Source of the DNA: Vitellaria paradoxa
Taxonomy: Eukaryota > Streptophyta > Magnoliopsida > Ericales > Sapotaceae
Length of the DNA stretch: 64,000 nt
NCBI GenBank assembly: GCA_019916065.1
Contig: CM034233.1
Coordinates: 54,491,947-54,555,946 of the forward strand
Direction of reading: 5' to 3'
The translations under genes were made by a program, and so were the position numbers. The notes beneath the pieces are model-generated. The model did not search any database. It worked only from the letters and a program-made list of their open reading frames with translations, and was not told the DNA's origin. How positions within the stretch are numbered: the first letter of the stretch is position 1; each line of letters begins with the position of its first letter. This document shows, one piece after another, positions 11,830 through 22,552 of the stretch.

Positions 11830-12964
11830 GTAATTTATGACCAATAGAAGGTAAGAAGGCTCAAACTTACAAAGAGGGCCTAGCATCATGCACGTTCAAG
11901 GCTTGCAACAACTTATATTATGCCAAATGAAACTCATGTATGTGTGTGAGATGCAATTGGTGCATTGAAAATCACAGTGAAGAACACACGAGCTGTGACA
12001 ATGTGCAACCCCTCAATAAAAGAATATTAGGCTCAAAAGCTCACCATTAAAGGGGTATAAGTCTCTACCTAGTCTAAAGATGCTCAATTAACCAATGTTA
12101 ACAAAATCCACCCTAAGCATATAAAACTCTTCTCTATGATAGTCCAAACAAAAAGTGCACAAGGTCATGGCACACTCAATTCAAGCTAAGTTTCTTATCA
12201 AAGCTTGAACAAGACTCACTTATCACTCTCTCACTTAAAGACATAATCAACCAAACCAAAAAGGGCCAACATGTGGGGTCCAAATGTGCTATCTTATGCA
12301 TTTAAGCTCAAGAGTTTGAAAAATATTGTACCATTTTAGCATAAATGATCATCATGTGAACTCTACCCCCTAACCTAAACAAGGCATTGTCCTCAATGTG
12401 AGAGGTAGGATGCATATGTGAATATGTAGTGTGCAAAGTGAGCATGATGAGTATGAGCATAAAGATCATGATGATTATAACACATAAGCCACGCATGCAC
12501 CTGAAAAGACACCCCGCAAGTAATATATGACACCCCCTAACCTAGTTTCTACAATACTTCGAATAACAACTAGTGTTGAGATCAAAATGTAGAAATAAAA
12601 GGAAAAAGGATAGATATTACCTGAGGAGGTGCAAGATGGAACTAATAAGAACATGTTACAAAACAAAAAATGAAAAGCAAAAGAGCAAATATAATTTTTT
12701 TTATTGCAGAAAGGAAGCTGAGTACATTATTCAAATGCCATCAATAAAGTTCAACATAAACCAAAATAAGATCGTCATCGAATTCAGTTTTAGGTCATAC
12801 ATACAGAACATCTTTAAAGCTCAATCCTAAATTGATAAAGTTAGCCTTCAGATAACAAAAAGCAAGCTAGAACATGAGTCAACACTGATGGATCCTAATC
12901 CTCCTTTGGTGGGGTTGGAGAGTTATAAACATGTGGTGGTGGTGGCAGGTGGACAGCAGTAAGG
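11830..12964 (-). other. Element A 3' non-coding region
   Basis: Downstream of the small acidic ORF, this stretch has no supported frame. It resembles the equivalent part of element E (37560-38110): both contain AAAGAGGGCCTA and GGCTCAAAAGCTCAC, then a TAAGTCTC-ACCTA segment and a C-rich segment with CATTGTCC-AATGTG. I read it as the 3' UTR shared by these Athila elements. Confidence 0.6.
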
Positions 12965-13186
12965 TTAGACTCTAATGAATGTATGAGGGTCATAGTCTAG
13001 TTCATCTTCGTCCTTTTCATTCTTACTTTCATTCTCATTGTCCTCTTCTTCATTCCCCAATTGTTCCTCAACTTCCTCATCTTCAGCCCCTTCTAATTCT
13101 TGTGCATAGTTGGGCACATAATCACTATCTTCAGCTAATGAAGTAGGAAAAGGCTGCATTTTACATTTGCTTGATGAACAGCCCAT
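12965..13186 (-). CDS. Small acidic ORF with N-terminal MGCSSSK
   Basis: This is a 73-residue open frame in the env-like position of element A. I chose the ATG at 13186 because it is preceded by a good splice acceptor (TTTGCAG, ending 13195) and sits in an ACCATGG context. The N-terminus MGCSSSKC fits the plant consensus for N-myristoylation at Gly2 and palmitoylation at Cys3, which would tether it to membranes. The remainder is highly acidic (EEDNENESKNEKDEDELDYD). There is no signal peptide or transmembrane segment. The function is unknown. Element E has a comparable acidic ORF at 38307-38941. Confidence 0.5.
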   Translation of the reverse strand: MGCSSSKCKMQPFPTSLAEDSDYVPNYAQELEGAEDEEVEEQLGNEEEDNENESKNEKDEDELDYDPHTFIRV

Positions 13187-13194
13187 GGTGGTTG

Positions 13195-13631
13195 CTGCAA
13201 ACAAGTGCTAAGTGAGGAGGAAAACAGAAAGTTGAAGTACGCTCACAAATTGAGATGAAAAACAATGCTTCCCAATACCACTTATGATGAACCCCAAAAA
13301 TACTCCAAATTTCTTACAAGCAATTTGTCAAACACTTGATAGGCACAATTTTAGCTCCTCATCATCTAATCAAGCAACAAAGTCCAAAGTGCCAACTTTC
13401 ATCAAACAATCCCTTAGCTTCAAATGTAACTCAATGTAATTCAAAACCACCTCTAAACTCACTTTCCAACTCTCACAAACATTTCATCAAACAAGTGGTG
13501 TGCAAGAGAGAAAAGAAAGCTACAAATTGAATTGGGGTTCAAGGAATAATCCAAAATAACTTACTCAACAAGAATAGTTTCACTATTTCAGCTGAAAATC
13601 TTCAAAATAGATCACAAATGAGTGTCCTTAC
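13195..13631 (-). other. Predicted intron before element A third ORF
   Basis: On the minus strand CAAG|GTAAGG begins the intron at 13631 and TTTGCAG ends it at 13195 (437 bp), leaving eight bases before ATGG. Both sites match plant consensus. Spliced env-like transcripts are known from Athila-type elements; use of these particular sites is inferred. Confidence 0.5.
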
Positions 13632-13796
13632 CTTGTGTTTGTGAGATACTCTCAAACCCTAATGCTTACATCCACACTTCAATAAGACCCACGGTTGAAC
13701 TAGGGCTTGGTGAAGTGATTGAATTAGTCAAGAGAGGGAGTAAGGAATTCTACCACAAGTCAGCTGAACTAAAGAGTGTATGAGGAGAATGGAGTG

Positions 13797-13901
13797 AGTG
13801 AAATACTTAAAAAAGGATCCCTAACTCTTAGCTCATGTGACATAATAAAGAGGCATGTGACTAGCCTTGAGCGCCAGAGGGAGTAGTAGGTGGGCGCACA
13901 C
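13797..13901 (-). promoter_or_regulatory. Candidate internal promoter of element A
   Basis: A GC-rich block (GAGCGCC, then GTGGGCGCACAC, 13869-13901) precedes, on the minus strand, a TTTTTTAAGT box at 13805-13814. The predicted donor lies about 175 bp further on. The GCGCCC words match those upstream of the TATA box in this element's own LTR (21000-21180). Promoter activity is inferred from position and similarity only. Confidence 0.35.
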
Positions 13902-14133
13902 AATCCAAATTTTTATGATAAAATTCACTTGGTTAAAATTTCCACTCTAATGCTCAGCCCCAACTTCCCTCAAACGGAAATAACCAATCCTAAAACCTAT
14001 AAGACACAAACAACTAGGAAAATAGAAAGGGATAAGAAATTACCCACCTATTTCTAAACTAATCCTAGAAAAAGATGAATGAAAGAAATGTAAACTCCTA
14101 CTCTAATACTATACAACATGTCGTGCAAGCTCT

Positions 14134-15510
14134 CTAATCAAATGGGGGAGGGTCCAATAAGTCCAATGTCTCAATCTTAGCCACAAAGTTCTCTAAGTAT
14201 GGCTTGAGATGATGGCCATTCACCTTAAAAGTGGTGTCATTGCGAGGATTGTATACTTTGCATACACCATGTTCCGAAATGGCAGTGATGACAAAAAGAC
14301 CCAACCACCAAGACCTAAGCTTCCCGGGAAGGAGATGCAACCTTGAGTTATACAAAAGCACTTTTTGGCCAATGTGGAAGGATTTTCTAAGAATGTGCCT
14401 ATCATGCAAATCCTTCATTTTTGCCTTGGCAATTTTCGCATTTTCGAAAGCATCATTTCTTAATTCTTCAATTTCATTCAACTAAAGCTTCCAAAAAATG
14501 CCAGCTTCATCCAAACTCTCATTAAATTGCCAGATTGCCCAATAGGCTTTATGTTCCAATTCAACAGGTAGATGGCAAGCCTTGCCAAATACAAGGTGAT
14601 AGGGAGACATGCTTAAAATGGTTTTATAAGCCATCTGGTATGCCCACAATGTATTAACTAGTCTCAACGACCAATCTTTATGAGTGGGATTGACAGTCAT
14701 TTCAAGAATACCCTTTATCTCCCTATTTGCCAATTCAACTTAGCCACTATTTTGTTGGTGATAAGAAGTTCCCACTTTATGCGTCACACCATATTTGCGC
14801 ATTAGGATACCCATAGGCCAGTTGCAAAAATGTTTACCCTTATCACTAATGATGGCCCATGGTATCCCAAAACAAGAGAAAATGTGTTCTTTTAGGAACT
14901 TGACCACTACTCGGTGGTTATTGGTGCGAGTGGCAATGGCCTCTACCCATTTGGACACATAGTTTATGGCCACTAAGATATACTCAAATCCAAACGACTT
15001 AGGAAATGGGACCATAAAATTTATCCCCCAACAATTAAAGATTTCTAAAATGATCACAAGGTTTTGGGACATCTTATTATGCTTAGTGGCGGTTTTCTTT
15101 GAAGAGAAGTGGCCTCCACAAGCTAAAGCGTGGCAAAACTCAATAACACTATGAATCTCATGGTCGGGAATGCATCTCCTTACAATTTGATCTAGATAAT
15201 ACTTGTAGAGGTAAGGCTCATCCCAAAAGAAATTGCGCACTTTGTGTAAGAACTTACCTTTATCAACCTTTGTCCAATGGCAAGGCATTTGGCTGGTCAC
15301 TAAAACATTGGCAATATTTGCATACCAAGGAGAATGGACTGGAGGATTGGTGCTAATGTGCATGATATGCTCATCGGGAAAATGCTCATTAATTGGTAAG
15401 TCATTAGAGTTGGACACATGATGAGGTAATCTAGACAAATGGTTAGCTACCACATTTTCTACACATTTCTTGTCTTTGATTTTCAAATCAAACTCTTGGA
15501 GGAGTAGCAT
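14134..15510 (-). pseudogene. Element A integrase
   Basis: The integrase inserts the cDNA into the genome. The N-terminal zinc-binding part (IRRCIPDHEIHSVIEFCHALACGGHFSSKKTA region) is followed by the core: [55 protein letters not shown] (second Asp) and VGTSYHQQNSG. A stop near 14740 then splits it before [11 protein letters not shown]. The C-terminal part ends FKVNGHHLKPYLENF, the usual Athila integrase tail. The first catalytic Asp appears as Asn (GINFMV), so the enzyme would be dead even without the stops. Confidence 0.87.
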
Positions 15511-16770
15511 TCATTTAATAAGACAGGGTTCCAGCTCTTGCTTGGAAAGAAGATATTTCAAGGCTGCATGGTCCGTAAACACTGTAACATGAGAACATAC
15601 CAAATATGACCTAAACTTGTCTAGGGCAAAAACTATCGCTGGAAGCTCCTTTTCAGTGGTGGTATAGTTAATTTGAGCCTCATTTAGAGTCTTACTAGCG
15701 TAGTAAATAGCTTAAGGTCTTACTTCATTCCGTTGCCCTAAGACTGCACCCACCGCAAAATCATTAGCATCACACATAAGCTTGAATGGTAGGGACTAAT
15801 TCGGGCTTTGGATAATGGGAGAGGTGGTGAGCAATTGTTTAAGTGGATCAAATGCTTCTTGGCATGATGTTATCCATTCAAAAGGAACATCATTGGACAA
15901 CAATGAGCATAGGGGTTGGGCAATAGAACTAAAGTATTTAATGAATCGCCGGTAAAACCCAGTATGCCTAAGGAATGATCTTACGTCCTTCACACATCGA
16001 GGGGTAGGCAAGTTTTGGATTAATTCCACTTTTGCTTTGTCTACCTCAATCCCACAACATGACACTATATGCCCCAAAACAATCCCCTGTTGTACCATGA
16101 ATTGGCACTTTTCCTAGTTTAGCACCAAGTTACTCTCCTCACATCGCACTAACACCTTCTTAAGGTTGGTCAAGCACTCATCAACTATATTTGCATAGAT
16201 GGAGAAATCATCCATGAAGCCTCTAAGAACTATTCAACCATGTCACTAAAAATGCTCATCACAAACCTTTGAAAGGTTGCAGGTCCGTTGCATGACCCAA
16301 ATGGCATGCATCTATACACAAAAGTGCCAAAAGGGCATGTGAAAGTGGTTTTCTCTTTGTCCTCAAGTGCTATCTCAACCTGATTATACCCTCAGTACCC
16401 ATCAAGAAAGCAACAGAAAGACTTCCTTACTACTCTCTTAAGCACTTGATCTAGAAATGGAAGGGGAAAATGGTCCTTCCAGGTCACTACATTCGATCGC
16501 CTATAATCAATACACATTCACCAACCAGTTTGGGTGTGTTGAGGCACTAACTCTCCTTTCTCATTCTCAACCACAGTGACACTAGATTTTTTAGGAACCA
16601 CTTGAGTGGGACTCACCCACTTCAAATCAGAGATGGGGTAAATGATACCCGCATCGAGCAACTTAAGTGCTTCTCCTTTCACAACTTCTTTCATATTGGG
16701 GTTTAGTCTTCGTTGCATTTGCATTACCAGTTTGGTCTCATCCTCAAGGTATATATGATAAGTACACACT
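15511..16770 (-). pseudogene. Element A reverse transcriptase and RNase H
   Basis: RT begins MCTYHIYLEDETKLV, then QRRLNPNMKEVV and LLDAGIIYPISDLKWVSPTQ, typical of Athila RT. After a stop at about 16518 come CIDYRRSNVVTWKDHFPLPF, TTFTCPFGTFVYRCMPFG and the degraded catalytic FMDD region near 16200. The connection to RNase H reads GIVLGHIVSCCGIEVDKAKV and DVRSFLRHTGFYRRFIKYFS. The RNase H part runs to about 15520 with several stops. Many lesions make it non-functional. Confidence 0.85.
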
Positions 16771-17199
16771 ATGGGACTAATACCTCAAAGATCTGCCACT
16801 GTCCATCCCAAGGCCTTTCGATGAGCACTTAAGACTGCTAACAACTTCTCTTCCTGAGCTCTCTCCAACTTTGAAGAAATAACTACTAGGAATGCATATT
16901 TAAGTTCACTAGGTAAAGGTTTCCTAGAAGGACAAGGAGGACACTCAACTGTGGCTTGGGTTTGATCAAAGATGGCTCCAAAGATTCAAACACTGGTACC
17001 CAGCCACTAGTTGCCATAACTTCCTCTCTAGCACTTATCAACTCCTTACTCTCCACAAAATTTTCTCCATCCAAAGCTCACACCTTTCACTTCTCACTAT
17101 GGCTCGTTCTAAGGGATCCTCAAAGTAAGTCTTCTCAAAGTACTCCATACTTAAAGCATGAATCACATCAACCTCCCTAATATCCTCAAACTCTCCCAT

Positions 17200-17560
17200 C
17201 TATTTCCCTACCCTAAAGATATTCATCTCTACTGTCATATTCCTAAAAGATAACTTCATAACCCCACTTCTACAATTAATCATTGCATTAGATGTAGCGA
17301 GGAATGGTCTACCTAAAATGGCCGAAATGGAATGGGAGGGATTTTGAATAGGTTGGGTGTCTAACACTATGAAGTCAACTGGGAAGTAAAATTTGTCTAC
17401 TTGGACCAACACATCTTCCACTATACTCCGTGGCATTTTGACTGAGCGATCTGCCAATTGCAAAGTTATCCTAGTGGGTTTCAACTCACCTAAGCCTAAT
17501 TGTTAATAGACAGTGTAAGGCAATAGGTTGACACTAGCACCTAGGTCAAGTAAAGCTTTA
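17200..17560 (-). pseudogene. Element A aspartic protease
   Basis: This is a retropepsin-like domain. The catalytic region just upstream (about 17500-17560) encodes the leader of the usual LDLGASVNLLP motif. The frame then reads MKPTRITLQLADRSVKMPR, IVEDVLVQVDKFYFPVDFIV and ILGRPFLATSNAMINCRSG, diagnostic of Athila proteases. A stop lies between the catalytic segment and MKPTR. Confidence 0.82.
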
Positions 17561-17996
17561 TCAATGATGTGGTTCCCAATTATGCATGAAATTGTTGGTC
17601 AACCAGGATCTTTATAGTTAGGAGGTGTGTCACGCTGGATAATGGCACTAACTTATTCAATTAAGAAGGCTTTTTCTTTGACATTGAGCTTCCTCTTAAC
17701 AGTGCACATATCTCTAAGGAACTTGGCATAGGATGTTTCTCATGCCAACCTGACGTTCCTATAATGATTTCACCTTCCTTATCTTTTGCCTCTTTTTTAC
17801 CCTTATTTCTCTCAAATGTTGGCTTCTCACTCTCTTTGGTTTCTCACTCTTTCTCTTCCTCATTTTCTACATCAGTTGGCTCTTTAACCTCCCTATTACC
17901 TCTCATTCCTATGTTAACCTTTGGTACATTAGCTCTAGGATCATTAGGTTTATGAACAACCTTCCCATTTCTCAAAGTGGTAATAGATTGCACCTA

Positions 17997-18328
17997 TTCA
18001 TGCGAGGTAGTACCTGAAGTAAATGACTTAGCAAGGTTTACCTGACCTTTCAGGTTTGGGAAAGTTTGTGAAGGAAGTTTGCCACTTTGGTTGGTACTCA
18101 TAGCTTATGTCAGCTTGAAAACTTGACCTCTAATGTCATCTAAGGCCTGAGTCACATTATTGTTCATGCGAGGTAGTACCTGAAGTAGATGACTCAGCAA
18201 GGTTTACCTGACCTTTTAGGTTTGGGAAAGTTTGTGAAGGAAGTTTGCCACTTTGGGTGGTACTCATAACTTGTGTCAGCTTGAAAACTTGACCTCTAAT
18301 GTCATCTAAGGCTTGAGTCATGTTATTG
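17997..18328 (-). repeat. 166-bp tandem duplication inside element A gag
   Basis: Two adjacent copies (17997-18162 and 18163-18328) share TTCATGCGAGGTAGTACCTG and more than 150 further bases with few differences. The unit is not a multiple of three, so the duplication shifts the reading frame in the gag-protease linker. Confidence 0.9.
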
Positions 18329-19665
18329 TTGATGCTCAATTGTTGTTGTAGGAATTGATGAAGAGTATCCTCAAGAGGCCTCTTCTGTGTAGGTTGGAAT
18401 GTAACAGGATTGGGCTATTGGTATTGGGGTGGTGGTAAGGAAGGAGGTTAAAATGATTGACCTTGATTGTTATTCTTCCACCTAAAACCAAAAGGGTTCC
18501 TCCACCCCAAGGGATAAGCATTGGAAGGTTGGTTTCCCCCTTGGTACATGACATTCCCACATTGTGGGTAGGAGGTGTTTCCTTGACCCCTATTCTAGAA
18601 TGACCGATTTTGAGCGTTATTAATGTAGGCCTGACCATAAGCAATTTCTCTAAGTAAAGGGAGCTCGGGGCATGAATTGGCATCATGCCTCACTTGGTCA
18701 CATGCAGCACATATCACCTTTGCTTCAACCAATTTCTTCTTATTCTTAAGCTCAAGAGAGTCTAATTTATGTTGCAACGCAACTAGCCTAGCCTACAAAT
18801 CATCACTCTCACTTAGCTCCAAATGACCATAGGTATGGGGTTCCTATGCTCAAAAGAAGAAAGAGGTCTAATCTCCCAATCATTCGAGTCTTCAGCTACC
18901 ATGTCAAAAAAGTCCATGGCCTCCTCCGCAGTCTTATCAAATAAAGTACCATTACACATGGTTGACACTAGTTACTTAAGACTAGAAGTCAAAGACTCAT
19001 GGAATATGCTCACTAATCTCCATGGCTCAAAACCATGGTGGGGACAAGCCATTAAAAAGTCCTTGAACCTTTCCCAGGCTTGACAGAAGTTTCAGTGGGT
19101 TTGCAAGAAAAGGTGGTAATCTGCTGCCTATAGTATTGAGTTTTCTGGGTAGGAAAATATTTCTTAAGAAACTCAGTTTGCATTTCACACAATGTTCCAA
19201 TAGAACGCGGGCGAAGGGAATTAAGCCAGAAATTGGCTTTGTCCTTAAGGGAAAATGGAAAGAGTTGAAGGCGCACTATATCCTCATTGGCATTGTGATC
19301 AACACAAGTGTTGCTCACCTTCTCAAACTCCCTAAGGTGGTTATAGGGATTTTCTGAGTCAAGACCATGGAAGGTAGGAAGAAGTTGGATGATTCTTGGT
19401 CTAAGTGTGAAGTTTCCCCTATTAATGGCAAGATTATGCACGATGGTGTAGTTTGCCTAATAGGGTTAAGGTGATCTCTCAATGGAATAAAACCCAGAAC
19501 CTCTAGGGGATCATTATCTCCATGCACACTACGTTCCCTTCTTAAGTCAGCCATTGAGTGAAAAGATGAAGTGGTAAGTGAGACTCTAGAAAGTGACTCA
19601 GGATAATAGAAAGGGTCTTCTAGTTCAGAGTGAACTACAATTACCCTACTTGATCTTAGTTGCAT
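18329..19665 (-). pseudogene. Element A gag
   Basis: This is the capsid/nucleocapsid precursor. The start region reads MQLRSSRVIVVHSELEDP. The capsid core has LLPTFHGLDSENPYNHLREF, then VRLQLFPFSLKDKANFWLNS and EFLKKYFPTQKT, a standard Athila/Tat gag signature. The nucleocapsid zinc knuckle appears as CAACDQVRHDANSC near 18660-18715 (C-x2-C-x4-H-x4-C). Frames change near 19315-19440, around 19050 and near 18600, and stops lie between segments. Confidence 0.85.
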
Positions 19666-19897
19666 TCACTTCAAAATTTTTGAGTCATTTAAAGTTTTTT
19701 TTTTCTTTTTTTATATTTTAAAAACAAAGTTCTCTAAGTAGCCCAGCAATGATAAAGAAAATAAAACTAAAATGAAAATAAAATAAAAAGATAAAAAAGA
19801 AGTATAAAACGATGTCATCTGGAAAGTCCAAATGCTACCACGTCGACAAGTACTTTCAGCAGCAAGTTCTCTGAGTTCGTCACACACACACTGTTGC

Positions 19898-19915
19898 TTC
19901 CCGGCAATGGCGCCA
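19898..19915 (-). other. Element A primer-binding site
   Basis: On the minus strand TGGCGCCATTGCCGGGAA follows the LTR by a few bases. This is the usual primer-binding site of Athila/Tat elements. Confidence 0.85.
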
Positions 19916-19921
19916 AAAACT

Positions 19922-21488
19922 TGATCGCTCTTAAAATTAGAAGAGGCTCACTCTCAAGTGTAAGAGGTCAGGTGAAGTTTAGTCTAGGTGAGTCCTAGGT
20001 CATCTCCACAGGGAGCAAGGGTATGACTAGGTTTGGAAAAATCATGTTTTTGAAAATACTTACAAAAGTTGTAAGGAAGAAAAGAAGAAATTTTTTTTTT
20101 TTTTTTTTTGGGTTTTCAACTTGGAATTGTGACAATGACTTGGAAACACAAACAAAGTGAAAACCTAAAATACCATGGAAAGCAACTTTTTTTAAACTTA
20201 AACAAATTACTTTTAAAAGAAACACCTGGTTTCAACCTATTTCTGTAATGTTATCAAAGGGATGAATTTGAATATGTGGTTAACTCAACCTAATATCTGC
20301 ACTTGTAGTATTAGGCTGGAAGATTTAATGTTAGAAAACCTTTTTATAAATGAACTGCAATTCTAGGGTTTTAAAATTAGTTTCGAAATCACCGGGACAT
20401 GGAATTGACCTTTGGTTTGCAAGATCGTAACCAAAGTTCAATTTTATCACAGGTGATTCAATTTCGAAAGTTAACCTACAGCTACGATTCTTATGTGTTT
20501 AATCAAAAGATGATAAACTATGTTTAGTTCATAATATTTGAATTCATCTCCTTTGATTTCATTACATTCCTAGGTTAAAACCAGGAAAAGATTTAGCCTA
20601 GCATTGTAGAAGTGTAACTAAGGCTATGCGAAAGTGAAAAGCTCTTCGTTGCGTAAGAAAAAGTTAAAACAAAGTGCTTTAAAATATTCTAAAGCAAGTT
20701 TGGATCCTAAACCATTAGCAAAAGAATGAAGATAAAGTATTGCAACGCGAAAATGAAAGATAAAAATAAGAAAACCATGAACTTTTTATTAAACGTAATA
20801 AAGAGTAACACTTACAAAGCAAACCCTAGGCAAAAAGAATGTGAACTCTTCCAACAATCAAAAATTGAAATAGAATACAGCTAATCTAGGTTAAGAGTCT
20901 TTTCATAGATTAGAATTTATCCTATTTATAGGCGTACACAACTTAGGGGTATAAATGTAAAATTATAATTTGAAATTAATGTTAAAAGTCTGCTGGAGGA
21001 AAGTCGTGGGTGCCTAAACCTCACTAGGCGTGCGCCCAAGCCACTACACACCCCAGGTGTTCAATGAAAGTCCTAAACAGATGCTGGAATTTTGCTCTCT
21101 ATGGGCGCGCAAGGTCCAACATAGGCGGGCGCCCAAGGTTTCATGCACCCAAGGTGTGTGCGCCCAAGGTGCTCCTCTGCCAAGTGTTTGATCAATGTCC
21201 TGAGAGAGTCCAACCCAAAACAAGCCTCGGTGGGTGTCCAAGCTATAGGATAGTTGGGTGCCCAAGGCTTGTGCACCCAAGTCTTGTGCACCCAAGGTAG
21301 ACTACTTAGTTCCGATTTGTAATTTTTAGCCCCTAACTTGGCTTCCTTGAACTATGTTCCTCCATTCCCTTACAAAACACAACGGCAATAGAAGTAATCA
21401 AAACAAGATAAAAATGATTTTACTTGATAAAATGTTCATAAGAAGAGTGCAAAATGAAGCTATAAATGTTAATGATTGCATGCAATCA
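19922..21488 (-). repeat. Element A 5' LTR
   Basis: It ends on the minus strand with GAGCGATCA just before AGTTTTTGGCGCC. The inferred start is TGATTGCATGCAATCA, a perfect palindrome, at 21488; this boundary is less certain because the other LTR is missing. A TATAAATAGG box lies at 20931-20940. Upstream of it (21000-21300) is a GC-rich tract with repeated GCGCCCAAGG and CACCCAAGG words. The overlapping open frames there are products of this repeat. Confidence 0.7.
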
Positions 21489-22527
21489 AAGGTCATCTAG
21501 GTTGTTAGGGTGGGGTGAGCTTAAAGCTTCATAGTGGTGTTAGTTGGCATGTCCTTTAGACTCTTAACAAATGAAGTCTCGTGCATGTTAGAGTCTCATG
21601 AGAATGAGTCGAAGGGCTCATTCCCTTCACTATCCCAGCTATTGTCAGAATAGTTGCTCCACTCATAGTCTAGGGTTCTTGAATTAGAATTTTCTCGTGC
21701 AAGAAATAAAAAGGCCCTAGATTCAGTAATTTTAGCTTCAGTGAGTGGACGAACATAAGGACATATAGACTCGAACAATGTATCAACTAATGTAGAGTCA
21801 ATATGTGTGGAAATCTCATATGCGCTAGAATCAATTTTTAAGTTAATTTATTCCCTATGTTGAGTTTGCTCGTAGAGTGACACAAGAAAATCCCATGTTG
21901 ACTCCAGTGTAAAGTCAATAAACTTAACCCTAGATAACTCTTCAAGAGTGTGGTGCATCTCTAAAAATAAACCATTATAGAAATTTTTAATAGTGCACCA
22001 TAACTCAAGATTATAATCTGGGTAAGAGTTTAATGTATTTTTAAACCTCTCCTAACATTGATAAATTTCTTCACCATAATTTTGAGAGAAATTTTCAATT
22101 TCAAATCGTAGGCTAAAGTTTTAAAAAATAGGGAGAAATGTCGTAATAAATTCATTTTGTAATTCTTCCCAAACATTAATGTCCCAAATAGCGGCACAAT
22201 ACCATTTATCGGCCACTCTGCATAATGATAATGGAAAAAAAATTATACCTAAAAGTGTCATCTATGTAACCATTTGTGCAATAGATACAATTTCTAAATG
22301 AGCTCTAGGGTCCTCATATTCAAGTCTATAAAATTTAGGTAGCATAGAAAAGGTTTTTTGGCAAAAATCAATTCCATAAATGCTGCCTAAATAATTAATG
22401 AGTAGGTGGATGGTGTCTGGTGAACTAGAATTATAAATAAATAATCCATGTTCATGAATATTTCTTTTTTTTTTTTGGAAGATAGTAGAAGAGTAACCTA
22501 GAGTTATCCTAATGAATCAAAACTAAG
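21489..22527 (-). pseudogene. Element D gag remnant
   Basis: Minus-strand translation downstream of the D LTR gives LPKFYRLEYEDPRAHLEIVS, then IIFFPLSLCRVADKWY and WEELQNEFITTFLPIF, the Athila/Tat gag capsid pattern. It continues through KFIDFTLESTWDFLVSLYEQ towards 21590. Several stops interrupt it. The remainder of D was lost where element A's LTR begins. Confidence 0.7.
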
Positions 22528-22549
22528 TTTCCCAGCAATGATGCAAAAA
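22528..22549 (-). other. Element D primer-binding site, decayed
   Basis: The minus strand reads TTTTGCATCATTGCTGGGAA, a mutated form of the TGGCGCCATTGCCGGG site, directly after the LTR end. Confidence 0.7.
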
Positions 22550-22552
22550 ACT

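Larger units (their letters stand above)
11830..21488 (-). mobile_element. Athila-type Ty3 retrotransposon 'A', 3' truncated
   Basis: Minus-strand element with the order 5' LTR (19922-21488), PBS, gag, protease, RT, RNase H, integrase and a small ORF near 13.1 kb. The gag and RT sequences, the TGGCGCC-type PBS and the long pol-to-LTR region place it in the Athila/Tat group. No second LTR is visible left of 11.8 kb, so the 3' end is deleted or replaced. All pol domains carry stops or frameshifts, so it is not autonomous. The left boundary is approximate. Confidence 0.82.

Noticed and set aside
21044..21300. Three overlapping open frames rich in W, G, H and P
   Set aside because: They arise from repeated CACCCAAGG/GCGCCC words in the element A LTR U3 and resemble no protein.
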